NCBI RefSeq assembly: GCF_003597675.1
Contig: NZ_CP030827.1
Location: forward strand, 558,001 to 622,000
DNA length: 64,000 bases
Reading direction: 5' to 3'
Origin: Neorhizobium sp. NCHU2750
Lineage (GTDB): Bacteria; Pseudomonadota; Alphaproteobacteria; Rhizobiales; Rhizobiaceae
Shown here: piece by piece, positions 59,565 through 64,000 of the stretch
Layout of the letters: each line of letters starts with the position of its first letter
Numbering within the stretch: position 1 is the first letter of the stretch
Program-made: the position numbers and the translations under genes
The notes under the pieces: generated by a model
What the model saw: the letters and a program-made list of their open reading frames with translations, nothing else
Told to the model about the DNA's origin: nothing
Databases searched by the model: none

Positions 59565-61216
59565 CATTCGACAGACCCGGCCCGGTCGAGCGGGCCTCGC
59601 GCATCTGGCCGCTCGACAACATGCCCAAGGATGGCAGGGCCGATGGCCCGGTCGTTCTGCTCAAGCAGGTCATGGCGATTGCCTGGCGCTACAAGATCAG
59701 GCTGATCGGTTGCATCGCCACCGGCATCGTCCTTGCGGCGCTCTATGCCCATTCGCTCCCGCGTACCTACAATGCCACGGCGACCATGCTGCTCGAGCCG
59801 CGCCAGTTCGCCAACAACAGCACGGCGGTGCTGCAGCAGGGGCTCGACCTCAACAGCGCCGAAAGCGAGCTGCAGATCCTCCTGTCCGAACGGCTTCTCT
59901 CCGCCGTGTTCGAAAGCCTGCGCCTCTACGAAAGCCCCGAGCTTGGGCCGCATGAGAGCGGCATGGTTCGCAAGGTTCTCGATGACGTCATCGCCTTCGT
60001 CCGCGGCGCCTTTGGCTCCGAGCCCGCTGTCGGCGATCCGGATGCACCCGATCGGCCCACCGCGCCGAGCGCCGAGGAAAACCTCAAGCGCATCGCCTTC
60101 GCTAATTTCGTCGACCGCGTCTATGCCCGTCGCGTCGGACAGTCCTATGTCGTTGAAGTGGGCTATTGGTCGACCGACCCGGCTGAGCCCGCGCGCGTCG
60201 CCAACGCCATCATTTCAGGCTATATCCTCCAATCCGTCATCGCCAAGGAACAGACGGCCCAGGCGGGTACGGAAACCCTGCAGGGCCGGCTTGATGCCTT
60301 GGCGAGCCAGGTGAGCGCGGCAAGCGAGGCGATGGCGGCGGGTACGCTGCCCAAGGTGCCGACGCCGGATGCCGATGCCAAGATCACCGGTGCCGCTCTT
60401 TATCCGCTGAGCCCGTCCAGCCCGCGTACCTCCCTGATTGTCGCTTTCGGCGGCGTGCTTGGGCTGTTCTGTGGCATGACCGCGCTTGCCATGAGCGTCG
60501 CCTTCGACAGAAAGGTCCGCCTGCCAAAGGATCTGCAGCTCGAAACCGCCCTCCCGTGCCTTGCCACCATTCCCGAAACATCGGCCGGCGCTGCGATGGC
60601 CCGCATCGGCGTGCGCAGCCGCAATATCCAGCGGCAGGCGGGAGCACTGCGGGATCTCAGAACCCTGATCGATATCGCCTGCGTGCCGAAAAAGGGCGAG
60701 AGGCACGTTGTCATTGCACTCGCCGGATGCTCGCGGGATACGGGGGCTTCCGCCCTGTCGCTCAGCCTTGCGGATATGCTGGCCCGTTCCGGCCGGCCGG
60801 CCAGCGTCTTCTGGTGCGAACCCCAGGCGCAAGGCTCTGCCGGCGCTCCGGCATCGCTGCTGGACATCGCCGGCGCGGAGAGAAACGACGGCGAGCTGAA
60901 TTTCGAGTATCACGCAGGCGTCGGCGTATTGCCGATCCTCTCACGCGAGCCGCTGGTCAACGCCTATGCCAACTTCCGCAGCCCGCGCATCCGCGAAATC
61001 ATCGATGCCGCCCGCTTCAAGGGCGACGTGATCATCGAGCTTCCCGCACTCGATACCTCGCTCGATGCTCTGGCGCTGGCATCCCACGCCGATGCCGTGC
61101 TGATCGTCGCCCGCTGGGGCCGCACAACGCGGGAAGCGGTGAAGGAGGCCGAGCATCAGTTCCGCCGCGCAGGCGTCAATCTCATCGGCTATGTGATCAA
61201 CAGGCGAAAATCATGA
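59561..61216 (+). CDS. Wzz/BY-kinase-like polysaccharide co-polymerase with degenerate ATPase
   Basis: The product is 551 residues from ATG 59561. The Wzz part (about 35-310) has a first membrane helix (LIGCIATGIVLAALYAHSL) and a short periplasmic part. A proline-rich second helix follows (YPLSPSSPRTSLIVAFGGVLG). The C-terminal 190 residues have the BY-kinase Rossmann layout, but Walker A reads AGCSRDTGASALS with no lysine and Walker B is VIIELPALD. No C-terminal tyrosine cluster is present. It should control chain length like ExoP or Wzc, without kinase activity. It overlaps both neighbours by ATGA. Confidence 0.87.
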   Translation: MTFDRPGPVERASRIWPLDNMPKDGRADGPVVLLKQVMAIAWRYKIRLIGCIATGIVLAALYAHSLPRTYNATATMLLEPRQFANNSTAVLQQGLDLNSAESELQILLSERLLSAVFESLRLYESPELGPHESGMVRKVLDDVIAFVRGAFGSEPAVGDPDAPDRPTAPSAEENLKRIAFANFVDRVYARRVGQSYVVEVGYWSTDPAEPARVANAIISGYILQSVIAKEQTAQAGTETLQGRLDALASQVSAASEAMAAGTLPKVPTPDADAKITGAALYPLSPSSPRTSLIVAFGGVLGLFCGMTALAMSVAFDRKVRLPKDLQLETALPCLATIPETSAGAAMARIGVRSRNIQRQAGALRDLRTLIDIACVPKKGERHVVIALAGCSRDTGASALSLSLADMLARSGRPASVFWCEPQAQGSAGAPASLLDIAGAERNDGELNFEYHAGVGVLPILSREPLVNAYANFRSPRIREIIDAARFKGDVIIELPALDTSLDALALASHADAVLIVARWGRTTREAVKEAEHQFRRAGVNLIGYVINRRKS

Positions 61217-62295
61217 CGGAGGGCGGCGCCGCATATCGAGATGGAATGGCGCCGTTGGACGAGATCGACGAGGCTTCCCGCCCGCGGCAGATAGGGTCGG
61301 TTCCGAAAATTGCCGTGATCATCACCTGCTGGAACTACGAGGACTATGTCGCCCGCGCGATCGGCAGCGTGATCGGGCAGGGCAGGGCGGATTGTGAACT
61401 GGTGGTCATCGACGACGGTTCGACGGACCGCTCCTGGGAAGTGATCGCGGCGACCGGGGTCAAGGCCTGCAGCATCCGCAACGGCGGCCAGCGGCTGGCT
61501 TGCCTCGAGGGGCTGAAACGGACGACGGCGCCTTTCGTGCTTTTTCTCGATGCTGATGACGAGCTGATGCCGGGATCGCTGGACAAGATTGCCGCGCATC
61601 TGGACGAGGATGTTGCCAAGCTGCAATTCCCGCTGATCAGGATCGATGCCGCAGGCGACGTGATCAGCGGGCCGGTTCCACCGCTGTCTGATTTCCGCGG
61701 GCGCGAACTTGCCGACAATGTCTTGAAGACCGGCGCCTATATGAGCCCACCGACATCGGGAAACGTCTTTCGCCGGGATGTCGCCGGGCTGATCGAGGGG
61801 GCCGGCTATGAGCGTGCCGTCGACGGCGTCATCTTGTTTGCCGCGCCGTTCTGGGGAGATATCGTCAGCCTGTCGGAGCCGCTGGGACGCTATCGCGTAC
61901 ATGGCCGCAACGATTCAGGCTTCAGCAGCCAGCTGAACCCGCGTCCGCTGCAGCAGGAGGTCACGCGGTTTGCCGATCGGCTCGAACATCTGCGCTCATT
62001 GCTTGCCGACAAGGGCATGGGCTCGCGGTTGGTGACCACTGATCACGCCTATTTCTTCCAGGAGCGAAGTTTCTATCTGGCGATTGCGGAAGGAAAGCCA
62101 TTCGCAATGCGCCGCTTCCTCCACCTTCTGTCGCTGCTGTGGCGCGATCCGCAGGGCGTGAATTTCAAACTGTCCATGACAGTCTTTTTCCTCATCGCCT
62201 TCCTGCTGCCGAATGTATCCGCAAGACGGGTCGTCAATTACCGGCTTCAGGCCGGAAAGCGCTCCTTCTCCGGGCTCATCAAGGCAATATTCTAG
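61213..62295 (+). CDS. Glycosyltransferase family 2
   Basis: The product is 360 residues from ATG 61213, overlapping the Wzz-like stop. A 30-residue acidic lead precedes the GT-A domain. AVIITCWNYEDYVARAIGSV is near 34, VVIDDGSTDRSW near 65, and LFLDADDELMPGSLDK (DXD) near 113. A C-terminal hydrophobic stretch (LSMTVFFLIAFLLPNV) may anchor it to the membrane. It adds one sugar of the repeat unit; which one is unknown. Confidence 0.92.
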   Translation: MTEGGAAYRDGMAPLDEIDEASRPRQIGSVPKIAVIITCWNYEDYVARAIGSVIGQGRADCELVVIDDGSTDRSWEVIAATGVKACSIRNGGQRLACLEGLKRTTAPFVLFLDADDELMPGSLDKIAAHLDEDVAKLQFPLIRIDAAGDVISGPVPPLSDFRGRELADNVLKTGAYMSPPTSGNVFRRDVAGLIEGAGYERAVDGVILFAAPFWGDIVSLSEPLGRYRVHGRNDSGFSSQLNPRPLQQEVTRFADRLEHLRSLLADKGMGSRLVTTDHAYFFQERSFYLAIAEGKPFAMRRFLHLLSLLWRDPQGVNFKLSMTVFFLIAFLLPNVSARRVVNYRLQAGKRSFSGLIKAIF

Positions 62296-62707
62296 AAAGG
62301 GTCGTGATCTTTCAGATCCGTTTGTCGTGCTTCTGCTCTCTGCTTTTTGCCCATGTCTTTATCCGCAACCGGTGGCAACTTTCGGCAGACATGCTGGAGG
62401 GGACATGAAGCCGCTATGGGGTAATAGAAGATGCGCTGCGGGCGCAAGCGCCCTCACACCATCTGCCATATGTCTTTGCTTTCACGATATATTTTCGCGA
62501 CGACCGAGGCGGTGGTCATGTCGTAGGCCTGGTTGGTTGTTCTGCTGCCGTTCTTCCGGGGATCACGGCACGCGGGCACGTAGGGAAGTGGTATGACGAA
62601 TATTTCTGTTCCGCTTCCTTACGCTTGTGATCCGTCCGCCCGACGTGCCGTGGCCCTGCGCCCCCACATTGGTGGCAAGGCCTTGGGAAGGCCTTGCTCC
62701 AGTTGCG
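62296..62707. other. Gene-free spacer at the end of the GT2 unit
   Basis: No supported gene lies in these 412 bases. A perfect hairpin is near its right end (62675-62697). A T-rich stretch near 62,300-62,350 has no stem ahead of it. Confidence 0.45.
62675..62697. terminator. Perfect 10-bp hairpin downstream of the DUF707 gene
   Basis: GCAAGGCCTT (62675-62684) pairs with AAGGCCTTGC (62688-62697) with a GGG loop. It begins ten bases after the minus-strand stop at 62708. No T run follows, so the terminator role is uncertain. Confidence 0.45.
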
Positions 62708-63622
62708 TCAGGCAGGCTTTTCCGGCCCCGGTAGGGTAATGTGCTGCGGCCGGTATTTGGCAAGCGTGAATGCGCGGACGAAGGAACCGATGGCGACACG
62801 GATAGAGCCCTGCTTGTTCCGCACCCAGGGGATCACCGAAAGCATGTAGAAGCCGCTGACGATACGCGCCACGATGCCGTTCACCCGCATGCCGCTTTTC
62901 AGAACGCCGCCATAGACGACCATCCCGACGATGCCCGTCTGGAAATCCTTCAGGATATTACGGCGTTGCTGATGCGGATCGACCTTCATTTCCTTGAAGG
63001 CATCATAGATGGCACCGGTCTCGAACGGACGCGTATGGGTCACCGCAACGCTGTCGATGATCGCAGCCTTGCCCACCGGGTCGTCCATCAGTTGGGTCCA
63101 GATATTGTCGATGCCCCAGCCGGTAAAATGCTTCTCGATCACCGGCATGATCTCGCGAAGATAGGCGCTTTTGATGCAGGGCCCCATCGGCTCGATATAG
63201 TTGATGTACCGGATCTCGAACGGCGCGCAGCGCAACAGGATCGGGTGCCAGTAATAGCTCTTCGGCGTCAGCGCCGGCTGCGCGATGTAGAGGTCGTATT
63301 TCCCGCAGGCAGCAAAGATCCGCTCCACGCCGTCACAACCCATGTCGAGGTCGTCGTCGGGAAAGAAGATGTGATCATAGTGGTCGAGAAGATCGGGATT
63401 TTTCTGGAAATAGCGGACGATGCTGTCCCACTTGGTTCCCTTGTCGATATAGACCGGGAAATCACCTTCGCTGAAGGTGCTTATATCGTCGAGATAGGTG
63501 CTGAGCTGGATGTCCCAGCTACGGTCCTGGGGAGCCGGGCCGGCCCATTTTTTATGGAGAGATCCCCTGCCCACGCGAGCGAAAACGAGATTGCGGCGGG
63601 CAGGCTGTATTGCATCATGCAT
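62708..63622 (-). CDS. DUF707 family protein (glycosyltransferase-like)
   Basis: This 304-residue protein has RRNLVFARVGRGSLHKKW near the start, YDHIFFPDDDLDMG near 85 and IYNYIEPMGPCIK-like text near 140. FTGWGIDNIWTQLMDDP lies near 165 and VAVTHTRPFETGAIYDAF near 192. These are DUF707 signatures; the acidic DDDLD resembles a GT-A metal site, so a sugar transferase role is plausible. No signal peptide is seen. It stands opposite in direction to the GT2 unit. Confidence 0.85.
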   Translation of the reverse strand: MHDAIQPARRNLVFARVGRGSLHKKWAGPAPQDRSWDIQLSTYLDDISTFSEGDFPVYIDKGTKWDSIVRYFQKNPDLLDHYDHIFFPDDDLDMGCDGVERIFAACGKYDLYIAQPALTPKSYYWHPILLRCAPFEIRYINYIEPMGPCIKSAYLREIMPVIEKHFTGWGIDNIWTQLMDDPVGKAAIIDSVAVTHTRPFETGAIYDAFKEMKVDPHQQRRNILKDFQTGIVGMVVYGGVLKSGMRVNGIVARIVSGFYMLSVIPWVRNKQGSIRVAIGSFVRAFTLAKYRPQHITLPGPEKPA

Positions 63623-63843
63623 GGCAGCTCCATTGTCGCTCGTATAAGGCTATTTGTAATGCGGGAAGTATTTCTACGAATAGAAAGCAATTTACGCCGC
63701 ATTTTTAAGGTGGGCAATAATGCGGCCGTGTAATTCAACATCGAAATCGAGAGAAAAATGAGAATCGGGAAGAATTCGCAACACTTCCATGTGAGGTCGA
63801 TTCTCGTTTGTCGTGTTATTTGGATTACCTCGGTCGCAGCAGT

Positions 63844-64000
63844 CTATTCGCGAGCGCGGGCAATGGGAAAGAAGGTAAAAAGTGCCATTCCGACGAAGAG
63901 AAGAGCACCGGAGGTGGTGACAAGGAAAGCCATGTCGAACCCGTTATCGCCGTGCTGGATGTAAAAGCCTTCGCGAAAAAGGATCACTACCTGAGTTACC
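63844..64000 (-). CDS. C-terminal end of a membrane protein (partial, 5' end outside window)
   Basis: The frame is open on the minus strand from the window edge to TAG at 63844-63846, giving 51 residues. It reads from VTQVVILFREG to FFPIARARE and contains one clear membrane helix (FLVTTSGALLFVGMALFTFF) near the end. The family cannot be told from this tail. The same-strand neighbour is the DUF707 gene, 221 bases downstream. Confidence 0.5.
   Translation of the reverse strand, partial: VTQVVILFREGFYIQHGDNGFDMAFLVTTSGALLFVGMALFTFFPIARARE

Noticed and set aside
63758..63964. 68-codon plus-strand frame at the right edge
   Set aside because: The opposite strand gives a better membrane-protein tail ending at 63844.

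Overview
The window looks like a chromosomal segment of an alphaproteobacterium of the Rhizobiales, most likely a Rhizobiaceae member (Rhizobium, Neorhizobium or Agrobacterium type). The evidence is the GC-rich coding sequence, a CcrM-type GANTC adenine methyltransferase, an EcfG-type promoter in front of a CsbD gene, an ExoY-like priming transferase and short palindromic intergenic elements of a rhizobial kind. No insertion sequence, prophage or CRISPR array was seen.

Region 1 (1-37,600) is ordinary core and accessory chromosome. It holds small secreted or stress proteins (Dabb, Prx5-like peroxiredoxin, a stand-alone DsbD-alpha-like protein, YqgE, CsbD), a zinc-ribbon metallopeptidase, and a minus-strand operon thrC - M16 peptidase - GNAT - EAL protein. 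These are followed by a lipoprotein, a repeat-bearing autotransporter, a HAD phosphatase, an ArsR regulator divergent from a NIPSNAP/ABM pair, a Na+/H+ antiporter, an MntA/HepT toxin-antitoxin pair, ccrM, and an S24-type repressor. Then come mutY with a HAD gene, a small membrane protein, a DciA-like protein, a DsbA-like oxidoreductase, smc and ppdK. The region ends with a VOC protein, a small lipoprotein, a DUF1499 protein, an MBL hydrolase, tRNA-Gln(UUG) and a YegP-like protein.

Region 2 (about 37,700-64,000) is a polysaccharide locus. Assembly and export genes are a flippase, a Wzy-like polymerase, an OPX/ExoF-like export protein, a Wzz/BY-kinase-like co-polymerase and the ExoY-like priming transferase. 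Glycosyltransferases are two GT4 enzymes, a GT4-GT2 fusion and a GT2 enzyme; a DUF707 protein and a Tat-exported GH16 glycanase are also present. A tightly coupled cassette (43,887-50,357) encodes glucose-1-phosphate cytidylyltransferase, a 3,5-epimerase-like protein, a DUF4910 aminopeptidase-like protein, a sugar C-methyltransferase, an SDR and a UGM-like flavoprotein. I infer that it makes a CDP-linked, C-methyl-branched deoxysugar. Spacers around these genes turn sharply AT-rich.

Several proteins keep their fold but lack a key residue: HepT (Arg to Gly in the HEPN motif), the S24 repressor (Lys to Arg in the dyad), the GGDEF domain (AGDQF) and the BY-kinase-like domain (no Walker A lysine). 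The first and last genes are cut by the window edges.
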